Of a stretch of 64,000 nucleotides of DNA, positions 22,600-34,516 are shown one piece after another. How positions within the stretch are numbered: the stretch's first letter is position 1; every line of letters begins with the position of its first letter. The DNA is from Pyxicephalus adspersus. Its lineage: Eukaryota > Chordata > Amphibia > Anura > Pyxicephalidae. A program made the translations under genes and the position numbers. The notes beneath the pieces are model-generated. The model saw only the letters and a list, made by a program, of their open reading frames with translations, was not told the origin of the DNA and did no database searches. The stretch is taken from NCBI RefSeq assembly GCF_032062135.1, contig NC_092868.1, positions 49,705,163 through 49,769,162 of the forward strand. Reading direction: 5' to 3'.

Positions 22600-24220
22600 T
22601 CCTTACACATTGCATTACAGTGCAATATCAGCAGGTGACACCATTGGGGCTGGAAATCGGCGCTAATATGGGGAAACCAGGCGCTAATTCTGTAAAGTAA
22701 GGGTCTGGGCTAAGAAATAAGAGGTTGAGCTGCAATACAAAATTTTTGTTTTAATATTAAACTGGAAAGCAATTCCCTTCCAATGGAATGTAGCATGACT
22801 TGTATGAATCAGTTCCTAGCTCAGTACAATATGCATTCATTTAGGAGATCATGATCTGATCTGGGTGCGCAAATTCGGTCAGAGGGTGCTGGGTGAAGAA
22901 GGAAGCTGCCATCTGATCTCTATTTTAAAATGTATTTGGCTGAAGCTGTCTAGCATATGACAGAGAAAAGCCCTCCAATATAAGAGGAGCTAACTGCCTA
23001 GGGAAGAGCTAAGTAGGCGTTAATATTAGAAACTATGCGCCAATTCAGTACTCTATGTGCAAAGTGTGCACTGAAGGGATTGCGCTGATCGCTAGTGGAA
23101 AAATTCATTTATCTAAATTGGACATTTAACTTTATTAGATGTCTATGACTCTAGAGTAAAGTGGGGTATGAAAAGTGTGGATAGACCTCATAAAGTATCT
23201 CCAGCCTTAATATTTCCCCGGGTGAATGTTTCTAGGGTTAGATATACATTAGGGCCACAATTCCAGCTTGGTACATTCAGTGCAACACAATGGTGGCTTT
23301 TCCTTTTGGATTCTATTTTAGCTTTCCATAAATTTGCTTGCTTTCATGAATATATTTGTTCTGCTTGGATCTTGCTGTGTGTATTGGAAAATGATGAGTT
23401 TTCTTTGTTAGTAGAAATCAGTTTTGGGGTTTCTGCAGCTACAATGAATGAGACAAAAAAAACTGTTTGACCAATAAGATCTCAGTTATTATTTTGTAGC
23501 ATCAGGATGAAAGAAGGGTTTTGATTGGATGTTGTGGGTGACAGATGGTGGGCACAATGGAATGTTTTGTTTGGGGGTTTTATGATGATGCTATCAGCAG
23601 CCAACCAGATAGCTGCTTTTATCCCCTGGACTGGGCTAGATGAGTCGAAGCTGGAAGCTGATTGGTTGCTAATGGCATCAGTGACTTTTTAAATATAAAC
23701 CCCCTAAGTGTGTGTGTGTGGGGGGGGGGGGGGGGGGAATAACGGTTATATGCAAATTGGAAGTTTTCAGCACGCGTCCCCCCTCCACCCCAAATTCCCT
23801 ATTAATATCCAGCCATTGTTCTCCCCTCCCCCTCCAGACAATCCCCTGAGTACCCTCCCCCCTCCCTTGCGGCGTGTGCCAATTCTCCATGCTTACAGCT
23901 ATAGATGGTTAATGTTGTATTAACATTATAACGATTTCTCCTTTGTTTTCTTATGAAGAAGTAACAAAGCGTCTGAAGACCATCTGTGCAAAAGGGGCCC
24001 CTGTGTATGAGAAGAGGCAGGGCATTATTTTCCCATGGTGTCAAAAATACAGGGGGTGTCTGGTGCAGCAACAGGCACTGACCCCCAGAACATTCACTCC
24101 ATGGGAATATTCCTTGTCATTAAATATCCAATATACAGGACTTTGGGATTGTGTGAAATGCCTCCAGTTTATTAATAAATCGATTTATTGTTTGTTGTTT
24201 ATTCATTTAACATCCTATAT
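22600..24220. other. Non-coding stretch with one CACGCG site
   Basis: No gene was recognised. A CAGCACGCGTCC word lies at 23768-23779, between a G-run of about 17 at 23720-23737 and a C-rich segment. Possible frames at 23943-24140 are unsupported by domains. Confidence 0.45.
23771..23776 (+). promoter_or_regulatory. CACGCG motif
   Basis: The context is 'ttcagcacgcgtcccc'. It is a class C-like word on the same strand as the other sites, followed by a C-rich segment and 'ttctccatgc'. The 10147 site is also followed by a C-rich run and 'cttctccatgc'. Confidence 0.2.
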
Positions 24221-24224
24221 CTTA

Positions 24225-24679
24225 GAATCAGTCTTCACTCCTATAACTACCATCCTCAGGTATCTCTTTGTTCACTTACCTCCTGTTTGTACTTCTTACA
24301 ACTCTCTGTATTACTTCCCATCTCTCCATTCATTTCTCTCTTTTCTGTTACTCCATCTGATCCTATATGTCTCTCTTATTCCATCTTCTCCCTTTTTACA
24401 GTTATCAGTCCTGGCATATATTCACATTTTAATCTTTCACCCCAATAAGTTCCTTCTAACCATTCCCCAATGATCTCACTTTCTGTATTTCCATCTTATT
24501 CATTTATATCTTTTTCTTTCTTTCTTTCTTTTTTCCTTTCTCTGCAATTTGAATCATGTTTTAACAAAAACACATGAGTTTGCATTTAAACTGGTGAAAA
24601 TGAAATTATAAATGGAAATATATATATTATTCTTTAATATTTCTAATATATTTATTTATTTATTGTTTCGCATCTCTTT

Positions 24680-24758
<79 letters not shown>

Positions 24759-25215
24759 CTCTCCTAATTGATGTATCTATCTTTTCTTTTTTCTCTCTCT
24801 CATTTAACTCTTTCTCTCCTCTCCCTCTTTTATCCCATTCACCTCCCTTCTCTTCTCTTCTCACTGTCTCTTCTTATTCTTTTTATCTCTCTTTTCTTTC
24901 TCCCCTATCTCTCTCATCATTTATCTCTCTCTCTTTTCTTCTTTCTCTCTGTATCTATCTTCCTATCTTTCCATATCTCTAGTGTCTATCAGTATTCATT
25001 TATCTCTCGCTTTCACTGTATGCACCTATTTGTATCCATGTATGTATCGTTCCGATTATATATGTATCTATCTGTATACATTTGTGTATCTCTTCCTCTC
25101 CATCTCATTCCATCCCTCTCTTATCTCTCCATGGTTCCCTATCTTTTCCATCTCTTCATTTTAACCTTTTATCTCTCCTTCTCCCTCCTTTCTCCTTCCA
25201 ATCCTTCTATGCTGT
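24225..25215. repeat. About 1-kb pyrimidine-rich tract with (CTTT)n core
   Basis: C/T bias on the plus strand surrounds a long (CTTT)n array at about 24678-24760 and shorter runs near 24512-24530. The right part is rich in (TCTC), (TATC) and TGTA words. Ser/Leu/Phe open frames are compositional. Confidence 0.85.
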
Positions 25216-25323
25216 TTTTTGATGGCTCTGTTCTTCTTTATTGGTAATATTCTATCTCACAGCCACAAGCCGGGTCACAGGCTTTCTTCTGGCAGCAGTT
25301 CCAGCCTGGTGGAATGGGGAGCG

Positions 25324-25358
25324 CACGAGTCCTGCACGCGCCAGGGAGCAGCAGATGG
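25324..25358 (+). promoter_or_regulatory. Motif cluster: CACGAG, CACGCG, CAGATGG
   Basis: CACGAG (25324-25329), CACGCG (25335-25340) and CAGATGG (25352-25358) appear in the same order and on the same strand as at 18.94 kb. The shared spacer words are 'ctgcacgcg' and 'cagggag-cag'. Surrounding sequence is otherwise different. Confidence 0.35.
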
Positions 25359-25379
25359 GGGATCTCAGCCATTGTCACC

Positions 25380-25864
25380 CGTTATCTATTTATCATTTAA
25401 TCCCCCTGCCGTGTTAACAAGCTCCATTGTGTGTTGTGCAGTCATTGTTATTGACACGTTCATTGCTTCCCTGTGAGATGAATGAGGAAGCTGAGTGCTG
25501 CGCTAAATAAATAGTTCTTATGTCTGGGCTTTTCACTGCCAATGTGGGGAAAGGTAAAAGTCTCTATGAGACACCCAAGGAAGAAACTACTAACACCAAG
25601 TCTTTTGAGTGTAGTAGAAAGTTAAAAAATACATCATGTTGGGTAAAAATGGGTCAAATCAAGTTGTGCTTTTTAATCTTCCCTATACCAATCAATGGTC
25701 AATATCAAGCAAACGCAGCTCCACCACTATGGGGAATAAAGAATGGGATTCTATGAGTATTCTGGTCAAACATTAAACAAAAATAGAAAACTTATGATTG
25801 TAGGGTTCACATTATGAGCCTAAAGGTGGCATGGTGACCATACAGCTCCCATTAATGGTGTGGG
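25380..25864. other. Non-coding stretch, no gene recognised
   Basis: This is unique DNA. No exon, repeat or motif could be supported. Confidence 0.45.
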
Positions 25865-25904
25865 TATATACTGCAGGAACAATTACCTGAAACAGTAACA
25901 CAGA

Positions 25905-26215
25905 AAAAAACAAAACATGTAAGTACTTATAGTTACATAGTAAGTCAGGCTGAAAAAAAAAAGAGAAAAAGTTCAACCACAAATGAAAATAAACATATCC
26001 CAGATATAAAACCCTATGGGCATAGTTGATCCAGAGGAAGGCAAAAAAAAAACTCTGATACATTTTGCTCCAATAGGGGAAAACTCCTTCCTGATTCCAT
26101 GAGGCACTTGGTTTGCTTTGTTCATATAGGCTGAACCAAGAATTAAGGATAACAAAGACACTCAAATTATTAACCACACAGTCTTTACAGTCATCTTGCA
26201 TAGCCACCACCATGT
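25905..26215 (-). repeat. Dispersed amphibian-type repeat, class not determined
   Basis: The words 'agttacatagtaagtcaggc', 'aaccctatgggcatagttga' and 'ttgatccagaggaaggc', together with an 'actccttcctgattcca' block, form a set I recall from many frog intergenic sequences. No terminal repeats or promoter boxes were identified. The minus-strand frame through it is not a gene. Confidence 0.5.
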
Positions 26216-26814
26216 TCACCTATTCTCCATTGGTGCCAGTATCTAACTTATGAATTCTAATATGAGTTAAGGAACTGTGGGTCAAATATTCCCATCTGCT
26301 TCATGTTTATCAGAGAGGAGACATACTGTGTAGAATCATGGGACAAGAGTTTTTGCTTCTGCATAAGAAAACTACAATAAATGGTATGGAATTCAGATCA
26401 CTAGATTTTCTAATAGATGTAAGAAGTTCTTTGCTGCCATTTTGAGGGGATGTGTAAATTGCTTGGGGCAAAATAATAAAAAGTAAATTATGAGTACATA
26501 ATGATTAAAGCTTTAAAATAAGTGTCACATGACTATAGGTTATGTCATGCATAAAGGGTCTGAGTGTGTCCTATATGGAGTCAACCGCAATGAATCATAC
26601 TGAGGTATCAAAGGAAAAAAACAATTTTTGGTATATATTTCATATTTGACATTTTATAAGATATCAAAATATTTCTGGATATCACACACATCTTATTATA
26701 CATAATAAAGAGACTGTGTGTGTAGGTGACCATGGTGCTAGTGGAAGGGATTTGTGTTTATATGTCAGATCTGCCCACCTGATGACTGGTGATCCTTTAA
26801 CTGATGGGCAATAG

Positions 26815-27030
26815 TTAAATAGAATCATCAGAAGAGGTCGAGGAAGCAAAGATCAACTGGATGGATGAAACAGGGAGATCCTTGCACTGCAGCTTCTCCG
26901 TTACAGTGTTCACTCCAGCAAAGAGAACATTGACCAGCACAGATGTGACAACACCAAATCTCACTGGTGGGCCAAGTGGGCAAAGACACGTACTCTGCTT
27001 TTTCCAGTTTTCTTCTTCACTAAGACCCAT
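26815..27030 (-). other. Unassigned 71-aa open frame
   Basis: It begins MGLSEEENWKKQST and has a hydrophobic stretch, FGVVTSVLVNVLFAGV, at about residues 30-45, long enough to be a membrane segment. Amino-acid composition is protein-like rather than repeat-like. An AG (cttag) precedes the GAAGAAGAAAAC codons, so it could instead be an internal or terminal exon. No family was recognised. Confidence 0.15.
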
Positions 27031-27605
27031 TTTCTTTTAGGGGAATACAACATATAGGGTTAGGATATCTTACAAATTCATGCACTTACATTTAAACATT
27101 AATCACATAGATATCATGTTTGATCATTCATACAACAGTGGAGTTGATATTTACAGAGAATACAGAACCAGGGGATAAACTCCTTTTTACACACATATGA
27201 ATCACAACCTACTGCCACATTGTAAACCCAGAAGGGTTAAACCATTCATATTTCAGCTTTCTGAGTCATGTGTCTGCTCATTGGGAAATAAAGGTCCTTA
27301 AAACCTGTTCTTCCTGTTACCTCTCCACTCTCAAACCAGCACAGTGTCTGAAACAATGTAGATTATCATTGTGCAGTGAAATAATGTCTGGGTGTCTTAC
27401 ATTAAAGGACATTTTGGGAAGGCTGCTTTGGTTATGATCAGTAAGATTCTCTGCTTTGAAACATTTCCATGGGTTGATTAAGTTTCGGCAAACAAATCAC
27501 ACTAACAGTCACACATGATGCACGTCCAACTGGGAAGATGGACTGAAATCATTACCCAGAAGTACCCGTCTTGTGATAGACAAAAGGAAATGCAGGGTGC
27601 CATAT

Positions 27606-27800
27606 TCAGGTTTCTTCTCTTGCAACCCCAATTATGGCATCCTGGATCTCCTCTTGCCTATAAGGATTGGGTCTTTGGTGGGTAGAACCCAAGGCTTGGG
27701 TCCTTCTAGGTAGTAGGTTCAGTCCATCTTCCCACTTAGAGGTCACATTTGTGAAAGGATTTAAAGGCAGATCTACCTCCGTAGACTGTAAATTTGGCAT
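27606..27800 (-). other. Unassigned 64-aa open frame
   Basis: It begins MPNLQSTEVDLPLNPF and ends GVAREET with a stop. It is polar, Pro/Asn-rich and lies about 580 bp upstream of the other minus-strand frame. I found no convincing donor to link the two. It could be a fragment of an old transposon or retrogene, or chance. Confidence 0.12.
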
Positions 27801-28044
27801 TCCTTTTTAATATATCTGGTCATTAGCAATGAGCACAATTGGGTGTACTATAATTGAAATTTCAGTTAAAAAATGCAACCTTTTGGGTATATTTTAAAGA
27901 TTTCATGAAATGCGGTGAAACGGTATATAAAATGAAAATGTTTTTAGGTGGTTATTAAGCATACAATGGGCTTCAGAAAATTTTGGAAGCCCTTTCCACT
28001 GTGCCACATTTGTGCCAAAACACACTAATCCTAAAACTCCAGAG

Positions 28045-28520
28045 CAGTGTTTCTCAATGAGGGTTCCTCCAGAGCAGGCATAGGCAAACTACAGCCCACG
28101 GGCTAAATATGGCCCATTGGGCTTTTTAATCCGGCCCATCAAATATTGGTACAAAATTGTCCACTGGCTAAAAAGGGTGACCAACAACAGCTTTTACACG
28201 TAGTTTATATAAGTTCATACGAACACACTCCATTCAACTGATACTGGCTGGGCCCATCTGTCAAAATTTAAAACTCATTGTGGTCCCTGAGCCAACAAGT
28301 TTGCCCACCCCAAAGAGTTAGCAAAGAGTTAATTTGTGCCTCTCAGGTCAGTTTAACAGACACCAATGTATTTGTGGCTATCTGTAAGGGTGACATTCTT
28401 CCCACTGGCCACCAAGCTGTTGTACTGTGAGCTGTGGATATAGTAATTATAGAAGGGGTTCCCTAAGACCTGAAAGTTATTTCAAGGGTTCCCCCATGTT
28501 AAAAAGGTTGAGAAAGGCTT
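28045..28520 (+). mobile_element. hAT-like MITE with a nested second hAT-like element
   Basis: The left terminus is CAGTGTTTCTCAATGAGG and the right terminus GGTTGAGAAAGGCTT, the inverted-repeat style of hAT elements. Internal words 'ctgtaagggtgacattc', 'gagctgtggatatagtaa' and 'cctgaaagttatttcaaggg' recur in copies at 60.8-61.2 and 61.47-61.65 kb. Flanking 8-mers CTCCAGAG and TTCTGGAG are only loosely similar. The element is interrupted after about 26 bp by the nested element at 28071-28317. There is no transposase gene. Confidence 0.75.
28071..28317 (+). mobile_element. Nested hAT-like non-autonomous element
   Basis: The left end GCAGGCATAGGCAAACT and right end AGTTTGCCCACCCC are inverted repeats of the hAT type. 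The interior reads 'cccacgggctaaatatggcc' and 'aatccggcccatcaaatatt'. It sits inside the CAGTGTTTCTC element, so it inserted later. There is no coding capacity. Confidence 0.75.
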
Positions 28521-28530
28521 TTCTGGAGAA

Positions 28531-29172
28531 AACCTTTACCCTTGACTTATGAACTTATGGCTTATGTTAGTATGTATTAGAAATATTAGTTTTGTTCATA
28601 ACTATATTACACAATGCACTGCAAGTTGTTAATTAAATGGGAATTTTTTTTAAAGCTAATATCAAATCAAATGCAGCAAAATCAGATGGCCGTCCATACC
28701 TAATTGCACTTTGAATTATCTATAGAAACAAAACAATTGTTTCCCTTTTCCAGGCATGCACATCCAATACCAGGATCACATGAGTTGCATGCAGATTGGT
28801 GGAGCTATGATGGTATCTGGTCTCAGATCAGCACCCTGGACAAGGCCAGCTGCCTGTGCGCCAGATAATGGCATCTGCTCAGCTGGAGGAACATGTGCGC
28901 CTTCTATAGACAGATTAATGTGCTTTTGTATTCAGTGGGAGTACAAAGACTCACAATATGTGTTAAATATGTGTACAAGACACTGAACAAGGCTAATAGA
29001 ATTGATAATGAGCCACTTATCACTGCTATAAAAGGCCCACTGGGGACTTGGCACATTCCAGCCTGGAAATTGATTTTAAAAACAAATATTGTTCATGGAT
29101 CATTTTGGATTCTGATTTCTCACATTCTGGTTTTCATATTTTATTTATTTATAACAAGTTTGTTATTTGTAA

Positions 29173-29212
<40 letters not shown>

Positions 29213-29366
29213 CTTTTCAAAGAATTTTAAAAATATGTTACCATTAAGTATTTACATTTATTATTATTATTATTATTATTATCATTATTATCATTTTTTT
29301 ATTTATAAGGCACCATAATATTATACAGTGCATGCAAACTGGAATTTTGGACACTGAGGATAGTTA
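28531..29366. other. Non-coding stretch with AT-rich microsatellites
   Basis: A (TA)n run lies at about 29177-29211 and an (ATT)n run at about 29258-29297. A splice-like 'cccttttccag' precedes an open frame at 28756-28986 rich in Cys and Met, but no domain was recognised, so no gene is claimed. Confidence 0.5.
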
Positions 29367-29611
29367 GGGCTAGTTTAGATAGACACTGAGGTTGCAGTGC
29401 GGTTACCTCTTCCTCCTACAAAACATATTCTCGGTTTGGATACTTCATGTGGCATCCCACTCGTGGCCAGCCAAAGGGAATGAATGGGGATTTTAGTGGG
29501 CATTGCAGTAGTGATCACTGTTAAATGATGAAATTCTGGTTCATTAAAAAGATGTCAGCTGCTGAGAGCTGCCCAGCAACTGACATTTCCACTGCCCATC
29601 TGAACTAGCCC
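29367..29611. repeat. TIR element family C, copy 1
   Basis: The left end 'gggctagtttagatagac' and right end 'atctgaactagccc' are inverted repeats. On the complementary strand the interior carries 'cccattcattccctttgg' and 'ggtaaccgcactgcaacc', also seen in copies at 34.65-35.44 and 49.2-49.48 kb. It is a non-autonomous DNA element of unassigned superfamily. Confidence 0.65.
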
Positions 29612-29902
29612 CTATTCAATATGGTGCCACCCCCTGGATGTTTAGCATTACAATGTAACAAGTTTTATGTAATGATCTTTTTTTATATTTATTCTGGGGT
29701 AGGGTGTGAGGAACCCCCGCAAAGTTCATATTGCTTATGTAGATACACTGCTCTCACCTGACTATTCTCACTGGGATAAAAGGTGAGGGCAAATCCAAAA
29801 TATCATAGGTGCCCCCAAAACAAGAGGTGAGGATATATCACCCAATAGGTACAAATGTTGCAGTAACAGGGAGGAATGGTTAGGTTAGGAATTACTCACA
29901 CA

Positions 29903-30123
29903 TTGTCAATTTATTAAAGTACTCCAAAGCTGTGGAAGATAAACAATCATGGGAGAACCTGGGTGATCCAGCAAACCTGGAATGGATTCCTTTACTCATT
30001 TATCATTAGTTGACTAATGTCAATCCTGGACCAGATCTATTCCAGGTTTGCTGGTCACCCAGGTTCTCTTATGATAGTTTATCTTCTCCAGTCTTGGGGA
30101 GCTTTAATAAATCAGGCCCAATG
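29903..30123. repeat. Fold-back MITE family A, copy 3
   Basis: This is a full-length palindrome. The left half has 'gatccagcaaacctggaatg', the right half has 'attccaggtttgctggtcac' and ends 'gctttaataaatcaggccca'. The central spacer contains 'ttagttgactaatgtc', a small palindrome. Confidence 0.9.
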
Positions 30124-33100
30124 GGTAGGTTTTGCTCCCATTCCTTTTCCATCCCCAGGATAGCAAAGTGGAGACGGGTGTAACTACAAATCATGGGACC
30201 ACAATCTGTATGATGCAGAATACAACAATATTATAGTATCACTTCTAAAGCACCAAAAACTTGTGCTCTTTGTTGGATCCTCTTCCTTGTTTTATTGTTG
30301 CCTGTTTCCTCGTTGGGGAGATCACCTTCTAATTTCCTGTTTGGACATGTACAAGGTTTAACAGTTCATTTACTTAAGAAAGCAGCAGAAGACTCAAAAA
30401 GAGTTAAAAAGGTGGCATGCTGCATAGAAAGCCCCCTACTTTCTGTCTGGAAGCAGCGGTCTCCCCCCAAAGATCTAACACACCTCCTGCAGAGTCAGAA
30501 CTCTCCAATAACCTAATGGCAAAGTCCCAGGTCTGACACAGCAAGGGGCATGGTGGACCTCAACAGAGTGATCACTGCTTCCACCAGGCTGTGCCTGAAA
30601 AACACTACAACCTTTTAAATCTTTTCTTTCCAAGAATATATTTAAATAAAATTTGGGATTTTAGAACCCACGGCTTTCATTTTTGGAACACATCCATGTT
30701 TTTCCTCTCTTATGGAGGTCTTTAGCTTAACAGCAATTTGCTCCCCTTCTTCCAGGTATTTCTAGACAACAAGTCAGTATATGGTAACCAACACATCTTC
30801 CTCTCTCATTACAAGTCTTCCAATATTAATTAGGTAAAAATGTCTTAATTTCCTAATTTTTATTTTATGTCAGTGTAATATGTGCAGTGCTGAATCCTCG
30901 GCCCTCCATGTCCCATGATGGGCCCTCTCTGTGTCTGAATTAATCAGTATGTAAATCTCCTCTTCTCTGGGGGACTTTTAACAAAGCCGATTCATTGCTG
31001 ATTATCTTGGCAGTGTTGTGGCAGTTAACTGTCCTGTCCCCGGGGTGTTGGGTACAGCAGGTTCCATATGTTCTCTGTGGCCCCAACAATAGCTGTGACA
31101 TGATCTGATCAGCGGGGGGACATTAATCCCCTCTGGTACCACTCAGGGATCATTGCTCATTTGGGGCCATTTCCACTTTCAGGTTGTTGATGGATTTTTG
31201 ACACATTTTCCCACCAACTGTTGGCTGTGTGATCAAAATGAGCAGAACTTTCTTTCTGTTCTCGTCTTTTCTTCTTTTTCCTTTCTTTTTCTTTTTTTTT
31301 TATTTGATTTTTGCAAAGGTGTTTTTTTAAGAATGCTCATTTGTTTTGCTTGCTAGATAAGTACTGATTGTGTATTGATATAATCGATACCAAGGATTTT
31401 AAAAACACAATTGTATTTGTATCTTGTTTTGTATGTATTTCATGATGTTTGTTTTTATGTTTTGACATCATTCTGTATTTTGTGCCTACTTTCTCTTATT
31501 GTTTAATATATGTTTTATTTGCTTTTTGATGTTTGTGATCCTGCTTTGTTGTATATGTTAAAAACTTTAAAATAATTTATATTTAAAAAAAATGAGCAGA
31601 ACCATCATCTAGCTAAATCTCCCATCAATCAATGATGAGCATATTTAATGGGCATTCCTAAAATGCTTTAAGTTAATTTAATTTTTTTTAATGGAGTAAA
31701 ACTTTTCAGATTTTTCTTGTTTAATTTAATTTTCTATAAATTCATCAAGAAGTAAAAGTAACCAGGTGGAGGGTGATCCCTTGTTTGTGTTCACTAGAAC
31801 AGGTGTCCCCATTGGAAGAATACCCCTTGTTTTGGTCAGCGAGTATAATAAGAGGGACACAGACAGCCCCCTTCCCCAAAATAAAAAAAAAAACTGACAG
31901 CACTTCTAACCCATCAGCATGCTCTACAAATTTAAAATGTTTTACCTATAGATACAGATTAACTTTTTTAATTTGTGTCCCCCAAACCTTTGCAGCCCAA
32001 TAATGCCCTATGGGATCAGGTTGTGATTTCTGCAACCTTAGAAGAGAAGAAATGCATGCAGGGAAAATGACAGCTTAACAATAAACCCATCTATGTAACT
32101 AACTATAAAAATTACCTAAGGACCCTGTTTACCTGCACAGAAAGGAATTATGTAAGATTGCTGATCTATCCTTCTGAAAATGCTGCTCACCTGCATGTTA
32201 TGCAGACTCTTCCTGCTGTAAACATTAACAACGGGCTGATAGTTGTCAATGTAGGCATCAGGCAGTGTGTTGGGTAATAGGATATGCAGCAGGCAGCATG
32301 CCCATTGGAATGGCTTTATTATATTTATTGTGTTTTTCTGTGTTTTATTGTGCATGTTTTTTGGAAACACAAAATCCCAATGGCACATTAGCAATGACAG
32401 AGATTTCACATATTCTGCTCCATTTAGAGACAGTTAGTGGTATGACTATAGTTTCTTTATAGTGCTGTGTAATATCACCATTATAACGATTCATTATAAT
32501 GATTAAATAATAGCAGGGCCATGGGTGGGTTGGATGATCTTTGTTCGAATTGGCCCCATTATGTGTATACAAGGCTGAATTCACATGGATTGGATAGTGG
32601 ATGGAGAGCTCTCATTTAATTAGGGGTGAATGCTTGCCTTAAGAGGTGGATAAGTGTGGATTAATGGGGTAGATAGCTGCTCCATGTAATTTCAACCTAG
32701 GATCTTTAAAAAGATCCGATAAAGCAGGCAGAAATGTGATCGCTGCAATCAGATCATTTACAATTAAAGATATTATACGCTGAATTGATGTGCACTGGGT
32801 GTGCATGGAACACAGTGTGCAAGTGAAACTGCTGAAATCATCCTCAAAACATCCAGGCAATTGGCATTCTTTAGAATGAGTTCAGCATTGGCAAATTATA
32901 TAATTTCTTATTGACAGGTCCACTTTAAAATGTGTTGCCTTTTATAACATTCCTTCACTGCTAAATCCAAAATTCTAGTTTGGAGACATTAGGGATAAAG
33001 GATGTTACTGCCACCTGGTGGCAAAATACTGAACTGCACCCCCTCAATGTACACTTGTGTTAGAATGTGCAGGATCCTGCTGGAGTTCTTTCTTTTTGGA

Positions 33101-33859
33101 AATTGCCTTTTTGCCTGATTATCAGGCTATTCTAGTAGCTTCAGTATTTTTGTACTTAGACATATCATACATAAATGTAAAAGTCTGAATATAGCAGAAA
33201 TGTTACAGCTGTAACATACAACTAGTGTGATGATGTTCTATATAACACATCACAAACTCCCCCCAATAATATTGGCTATGACAGCATTGGGCATTAATGT
33301 GATGATGATTATAATATTAATAATAAAGATTCTGGGTGGCCATTAGTAGCAATGTGACTTAATATTGGTTGTTGAGTTCCTTATATTATTATTATTATCA
33401 TTAATAATATTATTACTTATTATTAATATTATTATTAAATTATCTATGTATTTTTATTAATAATTATTTATTAATAAAATACATGGATTTTTAATTTTGG
33501 ATACAGTAGGGGAGGATTAGAACTCCTTTTATGTGTTACATTGGTAAATATGACAAAGACAAAAATTGCAGGTAAAAGCTTTGGATTTCTAAATCTTCCA
33601 TGCAAGGTTTTTACTTTCCATAAATAATTTTACTGATTCATTTGCTAAACTCTTAAAACATTAAACTCTTCATTTGCTAAGGTTCAGACATTCCAGAAAC
33701 TGCTATTTCCCATGCACATTTCCTAATCCTTTCTTGCAGATCAAGCATTCTTCCTTTTTGGGAGAATCTCATTACTGTCTGTGCTAGTCCAGCTCCTCTG
33801 TCCCACCCTTCACAACCCCTTTATGTATCCACCATTGGAGAAGTGAAGGAGAATATTAT
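30124..33859. other. Intergenic stretch upstream of the claudin, no gene recognised
   Basis: About 3.7 kb of largely unique, AT-rich sequence. A T-rich segment occupies 31250-31600 and ATT/TAATAA-rich DNA lies at about 33375-33480. Open frames up to 97 aa have no domains. No promoter elements could be assigned with confidence. Confidence 0.5.
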
Positions 33860-34044
33860 GGGGCTGATTGATTAAAGCTTTCCATGTCTGGAGAGGATAC
33901 ACTTTCATCAGTGAAGCTGGGTGATTCAGCAAACCTGGAATGGATTTTATTTGCTAGCAAATGTTTTGAATTCTGGACCAGATCTATTCCGGGTTTTCTG
34001 GATCACCCAGCTTCACTGATAATAGTGAATCCTCACGGCTTTGG
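33860..34044. repeat. Fold-back MITE family A, copy 4
   Basis: The left half starts 'gggctgattgattaaagc' and includes 'gattcagcaaacctggaatg'. The right half includes 'tctattccgggttttctgga' and 'cacccagcttcactgata' but is cut short near 34040. It ends about 475 bp upstream of the claudin start codon, so it is close to, or within, the promoter region. Confidence 0.85.
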
Positions 34045-34516
34045 TCCCTTTTCCCACGAATACTTTCACAATCGTGTCCCTGTTTACAGCTGGTACAATT
34101 GCTATGATCGGTTCCTCTAAATATTTCCAGCGAGTCTGGAGTCTGAATAAGCTCCAGGAATTTTCACCCCTTTGTGTTGCTTGGAAACTAATTATCCTAT
34201 TTGCTGCAGATTGGTTATGCTTGACCTCTTAAAGGGGGATCAGCTCAGGTTTTGGAGAAAATTAGCCAAAACAGAAATGTTCAGACATCACCCGCGATCC
34301 ATCAAAATGTTATGATAATCCTACATTATACAATCAAGTAAATGTTATTATAGAGAGGATGATGTGTTTTCTTTATGTACTTCTTATTCATTTTATGGTA
34401 CAGTGGAGTTCCCCTTAAATACCAGATGGCCTTTCATACAATATTTAAATTATTGTTTCCTGGACTTGTTCTTTGTACATTCGTTAGTCCCAAATCGGAC
34501 TGCAAAATCATATCGG

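Larger units (their letters stand above)
26226..28036. other. Non-coding stretch with two unassigned minus-strand frames
   Basis: No repeat or known gene was recognised. Two ATG-initiated minus-strand frames (27800-27606 and 27030-26815) are described separately. Confidence 0.4.

Noticed and set aside
34364..34516. N-terminal extension of the claudin frame
   Set aside because: It would place about 50 extra residues before TM1; the ATG at 34517 gives the normal claudin N-terminus.
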